Shown here: positions 7,364 to 16,105 of the stretch, in pieces
Numbering within the stretch: position 1 is the first letter of the stretch
How the letters are laid out: each line of letters begins with the position of its first letter
Assembly: GCA_002343425.1 (NCBI GenBank)
Contig: DDSO01000134.1
Location: 1 to 38,147 of the forward strand
DNA length: 38,147 bases
Origin: Brevundimonas sp. UBA2388
GTDB lineage: Bacteria; Pseudomonadota; Alphaproteobacteria; Caulobacterales; Caulobacteraceae
Direction: 5' to 3'
Notes under the pieces: generated by a model
Database searches by the model: none
What the model saw: only the letters and a program-made list of their open reading frames with translations
What the model was told of the DNA's origin: nothing
Program-made: the position numbers and the translations under genes

Positions 7364-8878
7364 TTAAGCGCTGACCAACAGCGAAAGTTGCCGCGCGGCG
7401 ACCTCGCGGCCGCCTTCCTCGATTTCGCGGTCCAGCAGGCGGGTCGGGTATTCGCCGGTGAAATAGTGGTCCGTGAACTGCGGATTGCGCGAGTCGCGGG
7501 GGCCGGCCTCCATGGCGTCGTACAGACCGTCGACCGAGAGGAAGCCGAGGGAGTCGACCTCGAGGTGGGCCCGCATCTCTTCCAGGGTCTTGTTGGCGGC
7601 GATCAGCTGGTCCCGCTCGGGCATGTCGATGCCGTAGAAGTCCGGCCACAGGATCGGCGGCGAGGCCGAGCGCAAATGCACCTCGGTGGCGCCCGCGGCG
7701 CGGACGGCGCGGACCAGTTTGACGGAGGTCGTGCCGCGCACGATGGAATCGTCGATCAGGACGACCCGCTTGCCCTCCAGCACCGACCGGTTCGGGCTGT
7801 GTTTCATCCGCACGCCCTTCTGACGGGCGCCCTGGTTTGGCTGGATGAAGGTGCGGCCCAGATAGTGGCTGCGGATGATCCCCATCTCATAGGGGATGCC
7901 GCTCTCCTGGGCATAGCCGAGGGCGGCGGGCACGCCGGAGTCGGGCACGGGCACGACGACATCGGCATCGACCGCGTGTTCGCGGGCCAGTTTCATCCCC
8001 ATGCGCTTGCGCACGCCATAGACCGAGCGGCCGTTCACGACGCTGTCGGGGCGGGCGAAATAGACATATTCGAACAGGCAGGGCCGCGCCTCGCGGGTCG
8101 GGAAGGGCTTGAGCGACTTCAGCCCCTCATGGTCGATGACGATGACCTCGCCGTGCTCGACATCGCGCTCAAAGGTCGCGCCGATGGTGTCGAGGGCGCA
8201 GGTTTCCGAGGCCAGAACCCAGGCGTCGCCGAGGCGGCCCAGGACCAGCGGGCGGATGCCCAGCGGGTCGCGCGCGCCGATCAGCTTCGATCGGGTGGCG
8301 CAGACCAGGGCGTAGCCGCCCTCGATCCGGCCGATGGCGTCGATGAAGCGGTCGACGATCTTGGCCTTACGGCTGCGGGCGATCAGGTGAAGAATGACCT
8401 CGGAGTCCGAGGTCGACTGGAAGATGGCGCCTTCGCCGACCAGCTGGTTCCGCAGATAGAGATGGTTGGTCAGATTGCCGTTGTGGGCGACGGCGATTCC
8501 GCCCTGATCCAGATCGGCGAACATGGGCTGGATGTTGCGCAGGAAGCTGCCGCCCGCGGTGGAATAACGGGTGTGGCCGACGGCCGCAGAGCCGGGCAGG
8601 CGTTCCGGCAGGTCCGTGCCGCCGAAGGCCTCCCCCACCAGCCCCATGTGGCGTTCGGTGTGGAAACGGGTGTCGTTGACGCTGGCGATACCGCAGGCTT
8701 CCTGCCCGCGGTGCTGCAGGGCGTGCAGGCCGAGGGCGACGATGGCGGAGGCCGCATTCTTCTCTGCGCCCCAGACGCCGCAGACGCCGCACTCCAGCCG
8801 CGGCCGGTCATCGTCGGCGTCGCGGTGGTGCTCCCGGTGGACGACCGGGTCAGCGATGGAATGCACGGGACTGCTCAT
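7364..8878 (-). CDS. purF: Amidophosphoribosyltransferase PurF
   Basis: 504-residue first enzyme of purine synthesis, forming phosphoribosylamine from PRPP and glutamine. A 29-residue N-terminal segment ends just before Cys30 in ECGVCGVWG, so a propeptide is probably removed to expose the Ntn-hydrolase nucleophile. Glutaminase marks include HRGQEACGIA, GHTRYSTAG and HNGNLTN. The phosphoribosyltransferase PRPP loop is VVLIDDSIVRGTTS near residue 371. Three positions that bear Fe-S cysteines in the Bacillus enzyme are non-Cys here: Asp413 in WPDFYGID, and the QFTDHYFTGEYPT region near residue 470. Only the Cys in RPCLFEY remains, so no 4Fe-4S cluster is expected. It follows cvpA by 27 bases. 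Confidence 0.97.
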   Translation of the reverse strand: MSSPVHSIADPVVHREHHRDADDDRPRLECGVCGVWGAEKNAASAIVALGLHALQHRGQEACGIASVNDTRFHTERHMGLVGEAFGGTDLPERLPGSAAVGHTRYSTAGGSFLRNIQPMFADLDQGGIAVAHNGNLTNHLYLRNQLVGEGAIFQSTSDSEVILHLIARSRKAKIVDRFIDAIGRIEGGYALVCATRSKLIGARDPLGIRPLVLGRLGDAWVLASETCALDTIGATFERDVEHGEVIVIDHEGLKSLKPFPTREARPCLFEYVYFARPDSVVNGRSVYGVRKRMGMKLAREHAVDADVVVPVPDSGVPAALGYAQESGIPYEMGIIRSHYLGRTFIQPNQGARQKGVRMKHSPNRSVLEGKRVVLIDDSIVRGTTSVKLVRAVRAAGATEVHLRSASPPILWPDFYGIDMPERDQLIAANKTLEEMRAHLEVDSLGFLSVDGLYDAMEAGPRDSRNPQFTDHYFTGEYPTRLLDREIEEGGREVAARQLSLLVSA

Positions 8879-8905
8879 CGTGGGGCTCCGATGATGCGGG
8901 GAACG

Positions 8906-9502
8906 CTAGTCGGCGGCGGACGCGGGCGGAGTATTGTTTGTTTGGGGCGAGGGCAAGGCTTCTTCGCCGGAAAATCCCTCGTTCACGGACGAAGTCACGA
9001 CGGGCGTCAGGGCGTCGGCCCCGCGACCGATGCCCGGCAGGACGATCTGGATCATGCGCGCCGCGCCCGCCGTGACCGGCCGCAGGGCCGCCTCGCTGAG
9101 CCAGCGCGGGGTGCGCTCGCCCGGCATGGCGGCGACGACCACGAGATGGATGGCGCCCAGCAGCACCAGCGAGCGCGCTGCGCCGACGAAGATGCCGAGG
9201 AGCCGGTCGATGCCGCCCAGCTGCGGATGGGCCTGGGCCCGCTTCGACAGGATCGAGCCGAAGATGCGGATGCCGAAATAGATCAGCAGGAAGGAGGCGA
9301 CGGCGGCGGCGATGGTGCCCGCCCAGTCGGGATCGACCAGCGCCCGCCCGAGCGGCGCGGTCAGCGGCAGGGCCACCAGGGCGATGAAGGCCGCCAGCAC
9401 AAAGCTGAGCAGGGTGATGATCTCGCGTGTGCCGCCGCGCACCCAGCCGGCCGCGGCCGAGGCGAGGATGACCAGAATGGCGATTACGTCGAAACCGGTC
9501 AT
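8906..9502 (-). CDS. cvpA: CvpA family membrane protein
   Basis: 198-residue inner-membrane protein of the CvpA (colicin V production) family. It has four hydrophobic segments: starting near FDVIAILVILASAAAGWVRG, then TLLSFVLAAFIALVALPL, GTIAAAVASFLLIYFGIRI and ARSLVLLGAIHLVVV. GWVRGGTREI after the first segment and GGIDRLLGIFVG before the last are characteristic. The C-terminal 70 residues are polar and Pro/Ser/Asn-rich, probably cytoplasmic or disordered. The order radA-cvpA-purF is common in Caulobacterales and cvpA-purF pairs are widespread. Its molecular function is unsettled; envelope stress and biofilm roles have been proposed elsewhere. Confidence 0.93.
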   Translation of the reverse strand: MTGFDVIAILVILASAAAGWVRGGTREIITLLSFVLAAFIALVALPLTAPLGRALVDPDWAGTIAAAVASFLLIYFGIRIFGSILSKRAQAHPQLGGIDRLLGIFVGAARSLVLLGAIHLVVVAAMPGERTPRWLSEAALRPVTAGAARMIQIVLPGIGRGADALTPVVTSSVNEGFSGEEALPSPQTNNTPPASAAD

Positions 9503-9530
9503 GCGCGCCCGAGCTGAGTTCTGCCCGACC

Positions 9531-10901
9531 TCAATAACGGTTTTGCGAGATTCGTTCGACCGCTTCGGCCAGGCGCGTCACCGAGGTCACGCCCACGCCC
9601 TTGTGCTTGACGGTCAGTGGCGGGGTCAGGGCGCGGTCGAAGCCGAGCTTCTGGGCCTCTCGCAGCCGCGCCTCGGCCCGGCCGACGGCGCGGATCTCGC
9701 CCGAGAGGCTGATTTCGCCGAACACCACGCAGCCCTGGGGCAGGGGGGTGTCGGTGGCCGAGCTGATGAGCGCCGCCGCCGCCGCGAGATCGGCCGCCGG
9801 CTCGTTGATGCGCAGGCCGCCCGCGACGTTCAGATAGACGTCCTGATCGCCGAACCCGAAGCCACAGCGCGCCTCCAGCACGGCCAGCACCATGGCCAGT
9901 CGCCCGGTGTCCCAGCCGACGACGGCCCGACGCGGCGTGCCATAGGCCGACTTGGACACCAGGGCCTGCATCTCCACCAGCACCGGCCGCGAACCCTCGA
10001 TGCCGGCGAACACAGCCGCGCCCGGGGCCCGGTCCTTGCTCTCGCCGAGGAAGAGGGCGGAGGGATTGGCGACCTCGCGCAGGCCCGCGTCGCCCATTTC
10101 GAAGACGCCGATCTCGTCGGTGGCGCCGAAGCGGTTCTTGCCGGCGCGCAGGATGCGGAACGGATAGCCGCGCTCGCCCTCGAAGCTCAGCACGGCGTCG
10201 ACCATATGTTCGACCACGCGCGGTCCGGCGACCTGTCCGTCCTTGGTGACGTGGCCGACGAGGATGACCGCCACGCCCTGCGTCTTGGCCAGCCGCACCA
10301 TCTCGCCGGCGCAGGCGCGGACCTGGGTGACCGAACCGGGGCCGGCCTCGTGGGCGTCGGACCAGAGGGTCTGGATGGAATCGACGATGACGATGTCGAA
10401 CTTCTCGCGTTTCAGCGTGCCGAGGATGTCCCGCAGCGCCGTGGCCGAGGCCAGCTCGACCGGGGCCTTCTCAAGCCCCATCCGCTTGGCGCGGGCCCGG
10501 ATCTGTTCGACCGCCTCCTCGCCAGAGATATAGGCCACCCGCCGCCCCGACAGGGCCGCGCGACCGGCCACGTCGAGCAGCAGGGTCGACTTGCCGACGC
10601 CCGGGTCGCCGCTGAGCAACAGGGCCGAGCCGGGCACCACGCCGCCGCCGCAGACGCGGTCGAACTCGGCAACGCCGGTGATGATGCGTGGCGGCTCGGG
10701 CGTGTCGGACTGCAGGGTCTCGAACTGCAGGCCCCGGCCGCGCGCCGCCGCGCCGGTGGCGGGCTTCATCGCGCCGGGTGGGGCCGAGCGGCTCTCCTCG
10801 ACTATGGAGTTCCACTGGTTGCAGGCCCCGCACTGACCCGACCATTTGCCATGGACGGCCCCGCAGGCCTGGCAGACATAGATTGCGCCGTCACGAGCCA
10901 T
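9531..10901 (-). CDS. radA: DNA repair protein RadA
   Basis: 456-residue RecA-like ATPase acting in recombination intermediate processing and branch migration. The N-terminal zinc finger uses Cys10, Cys13, Cys24 and Cys27 (CQAC...CGAC). Walker A is GDPGVGKST near residue 97, Walker B lies in FDIVIVDSIQT, and the RadA-specific KNRFG motif is present in AGKNRFGATDEIG. The C-terminal third is the Lon-like domain, with PQGCVVFGEISLSGEIR. Length is typical for the family. The ATG at 10901 gives MARDGAIYVCQACG, the normal N-terminus. It is the first gene of the minus-strand radA-cvpA-purF run and is divergent from the ABC exporter gene. Confidence 0.97.
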   Translation of the reverse strand: MARDGAIYVCQACGAVHGKWSGQCGACNQWNSIVEESRSAPPGAMKPATGAAARGRGLQFETLQSDTPEPPRIITGVAEFDRVCGGGVVPGSALLLSGDPGVGKSTLLLDVAGRAALSGRRVAYISGEEAVEQIRARAKRMGLEKAPVELASATALRDILGTLKREKFDIVIVDSIQTLWSDAHEAGPGSVTQVRACAGEMVRLAKTQGVAVILVGHVTKDGQVAGPRVVEHMVDAVLSFEGERGYPFRILRAGKNRFGATDEIGVFEMGDAGLREVANPSALFLGESKDRAPGAAVFAGIEGSRPVLVEMQALVSKSAYGTPRRAVVGWDTGRLAMVLAVLEARCGFGFGDQDVYLNVAGGLRINEPAADLAAAAALISSATDTPLPQGCVVFGEISLSGEIRAVGRAEARLREAQKLGFDRALTPPLTVKHKGVGVTSVTRLAEAVERISQNRY

Positions 10902-11028
10902 GGAACCGGCTTACAGGAGTCGGACGCGGCGGGGCAGGGGGCGGTTGCCTGCCTGCGACCGATATTGACGTAGACCTTTCGTCAGCCCGCCCTTTGCGCT
11001 TCCGACGGCGCGGTCCATATCTCCGCTC

Positions 11029-12921
11029 ATGGCAATGCGAGGCGAGCGGGCGGGACGGCGGGGGGATTCGATCGCCAAGGCGGCGCAGGCGGGGGCGCCC
11101 GCGCCGGTCACGGACGGGCCGCCGACCTGGCGGGCCCTGGGCGATCTGATCCGGCTGGTCGGACGCTCCAACGCGCCCCAGCTGCGGCTGCGCCTGATCG
11201 CGGCCATCGGCATGACCCTGGGCGGCAAGGGACTGGGCGTGCTGGGTCCGCTGGTGCTCGGCGCGGCGGTCAATCATCTGGCGGCGGGGCAGGGGGCGGC
11301 GGTCGCCGTCGGCATGGGCTTCGCCGGTTTCGCCGTGGGCTGGGCGTTCGTGCGGCTGCTCTCCGCCATCGCACCCAACGCCTCGGATGTCGTCTTCGCC
11401 CCGGTGCGCTCGGCGGCCCAGCGACGGGCAGCGACCGAGACCTTTGCCCATGCGCTCAGTCTTTCGCTCGACTTTCACCAGACGAAGCGGTCGGGTTCAC
11501 TGTCGCGGACCATGGATCGCGGCTCGCGGGCGGTCGACTTCCTGCTGCGCATCCTGGCTTTCAACCTGATCCCCACCGGCGTTGAGCTGGTGCTGGCGGC
11601 GGGGGTGCTCGGCGCGCGATACGACTGGCGGTTCGGCGCGGTAGCGGTGGCGGTGGTCGCCGTCTACGCCGCCTCGACCTTCGCCCTGGCCAATTGGCGG
11701 CTGGAGCACCGGCGCGAGATGAACGCCGCCGACACCGAGGCGGCGGGCGTCTCGGTCGACGCCCTGTTGAACTATGAAACGGTCAAGTCCTTCGGAGCCG
11801 AGGCGCGGGCCGCCGGGGCCTATGACCGGGCGCTGGGCGACTACACCCGCGCAGCCCTCAAGGCCAACAGCTCGCTGGCCCTGCTGAACATCATCCAGGC
11901 CGTGGTCATGAACATTGGCCTCGCCGTCATGGCGGTCATGGCAGGGTTCGAGGCGGCCGCCGGCCGGATGGGGCCGGGCGACGTCATGGCGGCGGTGCTG
12001 ATCATGATCTCCCTCTATGCGCCTCTGAACATCCTGGGCTTTGCCTATAGGGAGATCCGGCAGTCCTTCATCGACATGGAGGAGATGCTCAAGGTGACGC
12101 GTCAGACGCCGCAGGTCGCGGACGCGCCGGACGCCGTCCCGCTGCCGCGTCCGACAGACGCGAACGGAGCCTCGCTGGTCTTCGAGGGTGTAGGGTTCCG
12201 TCACGACTCCCGCGCCAATGGCTTGGAAGACGTCAGCTTCATCGCGCCGCCGGGCACCACCACGGCCCTCGTCGGGGCGTCAGGGTCGGGCAAGTCCACC
12301 ATCGTCAAACTGGCCCTGCGGCTGCTGGACCCGCAGGAGGGCCGGGTGCTGATCGACGGGCTGGACGCGCGGCAGGTCACCCAGACCTCGCTTCGCGCCG
12401 CCGTCGCCCTGGTGCCGCAGGATGTCGCCCTGTTCAACGACAGTATCCGGTCCAACATCGGCTTCGCCCGGCCCGATGCCGACGAGGCCGCCATCTGGGC
12501 CGCGGCGGAGGCGGCCGAACTGGCCGACTTCATCCGCGAACTGCCCGAGGGCATGGAGACCCGCGTCGGCGAGCGCGGCCTGAAACTGTCAGGCGGTGAA
12601 CGGCAGCGGGTCGGCATCGCCCGCGCCCTGCTGGCCGATCCGTGCATCCTGATTCTCGACGAGGCCACCAGCGCGCTGGACAGCCGCACCGAGGCCGCCA
12701 TCCAGAGGACGCTGCGCAAGGCCCGGACCGGCCGGACCACACTGGTGGTCGCGCACCGGCTGTCGACCATCGCCGACGCCGACCAGATTCTGGTTCTGAA
12801 AGCCGGAAGGATCGTCGAGCGCGGCGCGCACCACGAACTGGTGGCGCATCTGGGCGGGGAGTATGCGGCCCTTTGGCGGAAGCAGACGCGCGGCGCGCGG
12901 ACGGAGCGTCAGCCGGTCTGA
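11029..12921 (+). CDS. Atm1-type ABC exporter (fused permease and ATPase)
   Basis: 630-residue half-transporter. An N-terminal six-helix permease covers about residues 40-350, with the NYETVKSFGAE stretch typical of the Atm1/HMT1 branch. The nucleotide-binding domain has Walker A GASGSGKST (near 416), a Q-loop in LVPQDVALF, signature LSGGERQRVGIAR (near 520), Walker B CILILDEATSALD and an H-loop in VVAHRLST. Members of this group export glutathione-linked or metal-thiol compounds and support Fe-S or heavy-metal homeostasis; the substrate here is inferred only from subfamily resemblance. Two in-frame ATGs lie at 11029 and 11035. Its 3' end overlaps the convergent gene by 13 bases. Confidence 0.92.
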   Translation: MAMRGERAGRRGDSIAKAAQAGAPAPVTDGPPTWRALGDLIRLVGRSNAPQLRLRLIAAIGMTLGGKGLGVLGPLVLGAAVNHLAAGQGAAVAVGMGFAGFAVGWAFVRLLSAIAPNASDVVFAPVRSAAQRRAATETFAHALSLSLDFHQTKRSGSLSRTMDRGSRAVDFLLRILAFNLIPTGVELVLAAGVLGARYDWRFGAVAVAVVAVYAASTFALANWRLEHRREMNAADTEAAGVSVDALLNYETVKSFGAEARAAGAYDRALGDYTRAALKANSSLALLNIIQAVVMNIGLAVMAVMAGFEAAAGRMGPGDVMAAVLIMISLYAPLNILGFAYREIRQSFIDMEEMLKVTRQTPQVADAPDAVPLPRPTDANGASLVFEGVGFRHDSRANGLEDVSFIAPPGTTTALVGASGSGKSTIVKLALRLLDPQEGRVLIDGLDARQVTQTSLRAAVALVPQDVALFNDSIRSNIGFARPDADEAAIWAAAEAAELADFIRELPEGMETRVGERGLKLSGGERQRVGIARALLADPCILILDEATSALDSRTEAAIQRTLRKARTGRTTLVVAHRLSTIADADQILVLKAGRIVERGAHHELVAHLGGEYAALWRKQTRGARTERQPV

Positions 12922-13382
12922 GCCAGCTTCCGCTCTATGACCTCGTTGAGGCTGTCGAGAATGCGGGCCCGTTCCTCGGTCGCCTCCAGCGGCAGGTTCT
13001 GCAGCAGCCGAAGTGACCGGGCGTGGACGGTGACGATGCGCCAGTCGAAGGGTTGCTCCGGGTCGATCGCGCCGATCAGATCGCACAGGCCGGCCGCCGC
13101 GCGACACAGGTCGAACAGTTCGAACGGGCCGGCGGCGTCTATGAGCGTGGTCGCGGCGCGGTAGGCCTGATCCAGTCGCGCGGGCGTTTCCTCGCGAGAT
13201 GAGGGAGCCGGCACCGCTTCCAGGGCGCTTATTCCGGACTCGATAACCGCCAACGCCTGCCCGCGCATCGATTCGATATTGGCGCGGGCCTGGGCCAGGG
13301 CGACGCCGACGCTGACGCCACCGGCCGAGTCGATCATCGTCGCCAGGTTCGATTTGCGGCGAGGGTGGGTGATGACGGTCAA
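12909..13382 (-). CDS. Conserved small helical protein next to a response regulator, function unknown
   Basis: 157 residues, soluble and mostly alpha-helical, with no signal peptide. I do not recognise a named domain. Landmarks are an N-terminal basic stretch, IDSAGGVSVGVALAQARANI, a Pro/Ser hinge near residue 58 and a C-terminal helical part ending in DSLNEVIERKLAQTG. The proposed start is TTG at 13382, whose first bases overlap the stop of the upstream response-regulator gene (TTGA); an ATG at 13337 would remove 15 residues. The tight coupling suggests it works with that regulator, perhaps as a phosphorelay or chemotaxis accessory protein. A likeness to Caulobacter CheE is possible from memory but unverified. 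Confidence 0.7.
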   Translation of the reverse strand: MTVITHPRRKSNLATMIDSAGGVSVGVALAQARANIESMRGQALAVIESGISALEAVPAPSSREETPARLDQAYRAATTLIDAAGPFELFDLCRAAAGLCDLIGAIDPEQPFDWRIVTVHARSLRLLQNLPLEATEERARILDSLNEVIERKLAQTG

Positions 13383-13957
13383 ACGGTCTCTCCCTCGGTC
13401 GATGCAGCGTCTTTCGCCGCTTCGAATTCGCGTTTCCGGATCAGGTCCGCGCGGCGTTCTTCAGGGGGCGAGGGGGTGGTGCGGAAGCGGCGATCCGGCC
13501 CGAAATAGTCGCCGATCTCAAGGAACGGCCGGCTGTCCCGCGCGACCCAGACGATCCGCTCCAGCAGGATGGTCGCGCTGAAGGGCTTGGTGATGATGAA
13601 GCTGGCGCCGCAATCCCGGGCCTCGGCCACGCGCGGCCGGCGGATGTGGGCGGCCGTCATGATCACCGGCACAAAGGCGTTCGGATCCAGGCCGGAGCGG
13701 CGCAACCAGCGAACCAGTTCAAAGCCGTCGATTCCGGGCATGTCGCAGTCGACCAGAAGCAGGTCGACGTTCTGTTCCTTGAGGATGTCCATGGCTTCCG
13801 CGGCGCCCTGGCAGGTGTGCCGGGGGCGAATGCCGAATCCCATCAGGGACTGGGTGGTCAGTTCGAGAGCAAAAGGCGAATCGTCCACGACCATGGTGAC
13901 CGCGCCGCTCAGATTGATCACCGCGCTCTTGCGTAGCGCCTCGCCGAGGGCGCTCAT
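13379..13957 (-). CDS. Single-domain response regulator (receiver only)
   Basis: 192 residues with one CheY-like receiver domain spanning about 18-140. Acidic pair Asp25-Asp26 lies in MVVDDSPF, the phosphoacceptor is Asp70 in LLLVDCDMPGIDG, the switch Thr is in VIMTAAH and the conserved Lys-Pro in FIITKPFS. After the receiver comes DYFGPDRRFR, a tail motif common to alphaproteobacterial stand-alone receivers, then a charged Glu/Lys-rich end. No output domain follows, so it probably signals by protein contact. No kinase is encoded nearby. The downstream small protein gene is coupled by overlapping stop and start. Confidence 0.9.
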   Translation of the reverse strand: MSALGEALRKSAVINLSGAVTMVVDDSPFALELTTQSLMGFGIRPRHTCQGAAEAMDILKEQNVDLLLVDCDMPGIDGFELVRWLRRSGLDPNAFVPVIMTAAHIRRPRVAEARDCGASFIITKPFSATILLERIVWVARDSRPFLEIGDYFGPDRRFRTTPSPPEERRADLIRKREFEAAKDAASTEGETV

Positions 13958-14061
13958 TGCAGACGCCGCCGCAGGCAGGAAGACCGAAAAGCGTACATCC
14001 AGCGACGCTCGCAGTTTCCGGTAGAAGAGTGATTAACGCGACAGATTCGCCGGTCGCTCGC

Positions 14062-15012
14062 TTAACCCGCGCGGCCAATGGCGTAAAAGCGGTCTGCCCG
14101 CGCCTTGCGTAGCTGGTCCGGCGTCAGACCCGACAGCGCAGCCAGTTCTTCGGCCAGCACGTCGCCGACGGCGGCGATGGCGGCTTCGCGGTCAGCGTGC
14201 GCGCCGCCGACCGGTTCGGGAATGATCCGGTCCACGATCTTCAGCTCGACGAGGTCGGGGGCGGTGATCTTCATGGCCATGGCCGCATCGCGGGCGCGGG
14301 CTCCGTCGCGCCACAGAATGCCGGCCGCGCCTTCGGGCGAGATCACCGAATAGATCGAATGTTCGAGCATCAGCACGCGGCCCGCGGCGGCGATGGCGAT
14401 GGCCCCGCCCGAGCCGCCTTCACCGGTGATGGTGGCGATAGAGGGCACGCCCAGGGTCAGGCAGCGTTCGGTCGAGCGGGCGATGGCCTCGGCCTGGCCG
14501 CGCTCTTCGGCGCCAAGGCCGGGGTAGGCGCCGGCAGTGTCCACGAAGGTCAGGACCGGCAGGCCGTAGCGCTCGGCCAGATCCATCAGTCGCACCGCCT
14601 TGCGGTAGCCCTCGGGCCGGGCCATGCCGAAATTGTGCACGACGCGGGTCTGGGTGTCGTGGCCCTTCTCGTGGCCCATCAGCACCACGGGCGCGCCGCG
14701 GAACCGCGCCAGCCCGCCCAGAATGGCCTGATCGTCGCCGAACTGCCGGTCGCCCTTGAGCTCGACGAAGTCGGTGAACAGTCCCTCGACATAGTCGACG
14801 AAATGCGGCCGCTGCGGGTGGCGCGCGACCTGGGTCTTCATCCACGGGTCGAGGCTGGCGTAGGTCTTGCGGCGGAGTTGCTCGGCCTTCTTGCGCAGCT
14901 GATCGACCTCGGCGTCGAACGAGCCGGAGGTCGCGGAGAGCAGGTTCAGCTCCTCGATCTTCGCCTCCAGATCGGCGATCGGCTTTTCAAACTCGAGGTA
15001 GTGCACGGCCAT
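14062..15012 (-). CDS. accA: Acetyl-CoA carboxylase carboxyltransferase subunit alpha
   Basis: 316-residue AccA, the alpha half of the carboxyltransferase that makes malonyl-CoA for fatty acid synthesis with AccD, AccB and AccC. The N-terminal coiled segment starts MAVHYLEFEKPIADLEAKI. Conserved blocks are RPHFVDYVEGLFTDFVELKG, GHEKGHDT, NFGMARPEGYRKA, FVDTAGAYPG and TGEGGSGGAIAI, where the Gly pairs form the oxyanion-hole turn, then SPEGAAGILW. Length is usual. The ATG at 15012 matches the family start. The xerD stop lies 83 bases upstream on the same strand. Confidence 0.97.
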   Translation of the reverse strand: MAVHYLEFEKPIADLEAKIEELNLLSATSGSFDAEVDQLRKKAEQLRRKTYASLDPWMKTQVARHPQRPHFVDYVEGLFTDFVELKGDRQFGDDQAILGGLARFRGAPVVLMGHEKGHDTQTRVVHNFGMARPEGYRKAVRLMDLAERYGLPVLTFVDTAGAYPGLGAEERGQAEAIARSTERCLTLGVPSIATITGEGGSGGAIAIAAAGRVLMLEHSIYSVISPEGAAGILWRDGARARDAAMAMKITAPDLVELKIVDRIIPEPVGGAHADREAAIAAVGDVLAEELAALSGLTPDQLRKARADRFYAIGRAG

Positions 15013-15095
15013 AAGGCGTCCGGAACAGGCGCGCCGCGTGGCGCATCGGAAGGCGGCGGAACCTAGTCAGGTCAACGCCGGGGAGCAAGCGCGGT

Positions 15096-15995
15096 TCACT
15101 CATCCCTCGCCAGGGGGTGCTTGTCACGCACCACCTGGGCCAGACGGTCGGTGGCGACGTGGGTGTAGATCTGGGTCGTGGCGATGTCGGCGTGGCCCAG
15201 CAGGGTCTGGACCACGCGCAGGTCGGCCCCGCCCTCCAGAAGGTGGGTGGCGAAGGCGTGGCGCAGGACGTGGGGGCTGACCCGGGCCGGGTCGATGCCG
15301 GCATCCACAGCGGCCTGATCCAGCAGCTGGGCGAAGCGGCGGGGGGTGAGGTGCCCCTTGGCCGAGGCCGAGGGAAACAGCCAGGGACTGTCGGGAGCCT
15401 TTTCCGGACGGTCGGCGTCGCGGGCGATCAGCCAGACCTTCACCGCCTCGCGCGCCGGGGCGTTAAGCGGGGCGAGCCGCTCCTTGCCGCCCTTGCCGCG
15501 CACGATCAGGAAGGCGGGGTCGCGCCGGACGGCCTCGACCCTCAGTCCCAGAAGTTCCGAGACGCGCAGGCCCGAGGCGTAGGCCAGCTCCACCAGCGCC
15601 ACCATCCGGACGCCCGCCGCCCCATCGTGGGTCGCGGCCGCGGTCAACAGCCGCCCGACCTCATCACCGGAGAGCGTTCGGGGCAGGCTGCGGCCCTGTT
15701 TCGGCGCATCCAGCCTCCGGGACGGGTCGTCGGCGCGCCAGCCCTCGCCGAGCGCGAAACGGTAGAACTGACGCACAGCCGATCGACGCCGCGCCTGGGT
15801 GGCCGGAGACAGGCCGCGGCGGCCCAGATCGGCGTACCAGGCCTCGACCCCCGCCTCGTCGCCGCGCATCAGGCCGCCCGCGATTCCGGCCTCGGCATCG
15901 GCCAGATCGCGCCCATAGGCGGACAGGGTATGGGGCGAGGCGTCGCGCTCGACGGCCATCATTTCAAGAAAGGCCTCGACCTGCGGCGTAGTCAT
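15096..15995 (-). CDS. xerD: Tyrosine recombinase XerD
   Basis: 299-residue site-specific recombinase. The N-terminal SAM-like domain carries FLEMMAVERDASPHTLSAYGRDL. The catalytic domain shows Arg in ASGLRVSELLGL, Lys in VRGKGGKER, HxLRH in SPHVLRHAFATH, His in LLGHADI and the nucleophile Tyr in TTQIYTHV. Location beside accA and divergent from aroK-aroB fits xerD rather than xerC in Caulobacterales; it would resolve chromosome dimers at dif together with XerC. No dif-like site is seen nearby, as expected for a locus away from the terminus. Confidence 0.92.
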   Translation of the reverse strand: MTTPQVEAFLEMMAVERDASPHTLSAYGRDLADAEAGIAGGLMRGDEAGVEAWYADLGRRGLSPATQARRRSAVRQFYRFALGEGWRADDPSRRLDAPKQGRSLPRTLSGDEVGRLLTAAATHDGAAGVRMVALVELAYASGLRVSELLGLRVEAVRRDPAFLIVRGKGGKERLAPLNAPAREAVKVWLIARDADRPEKAPDSPWLFPSASAKGHLTPRRFAQLLDQAAVDAGIDPARVSPHVLRHAFATHLLEGGADLRVVQTLLGHADIATTQIYTHVATDRLAQVVRDKHPLARDE

Positions 15996-16105
15996 GCGCG
16001 TGGGCGCTTTGCGAAGGCGGCGCTTGGTGTAGAGGGTGGTCGGGTCATGCCGTGCCTGCCGCCGCCCGCTCCGTCGCCGTCCAGCCGCCTCCCGCGAGGC
16101 CGGTC

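Noticed and set aside
7334..9517. Plus-strand open frame of 727 codons
   Set aside because: It is antisense to purF and cvpA, shows no domain pattern and is explained by high GC at third codon positions.
10965..10984. TTGACG and TGACG...CGTCA repeat as promoter or operator of the ABC exporter
   Set aside because: No matching -10 at a sensible distance, and the five-base arms are too short to be convincing.
15096..15995. Tyrosine recombinase as a sign of an integrated element
   Set aside because: It has XerD motifs and sits in a core gene neighbourhood; there is no attachment repeat, tRNA gene or phage gene near it.
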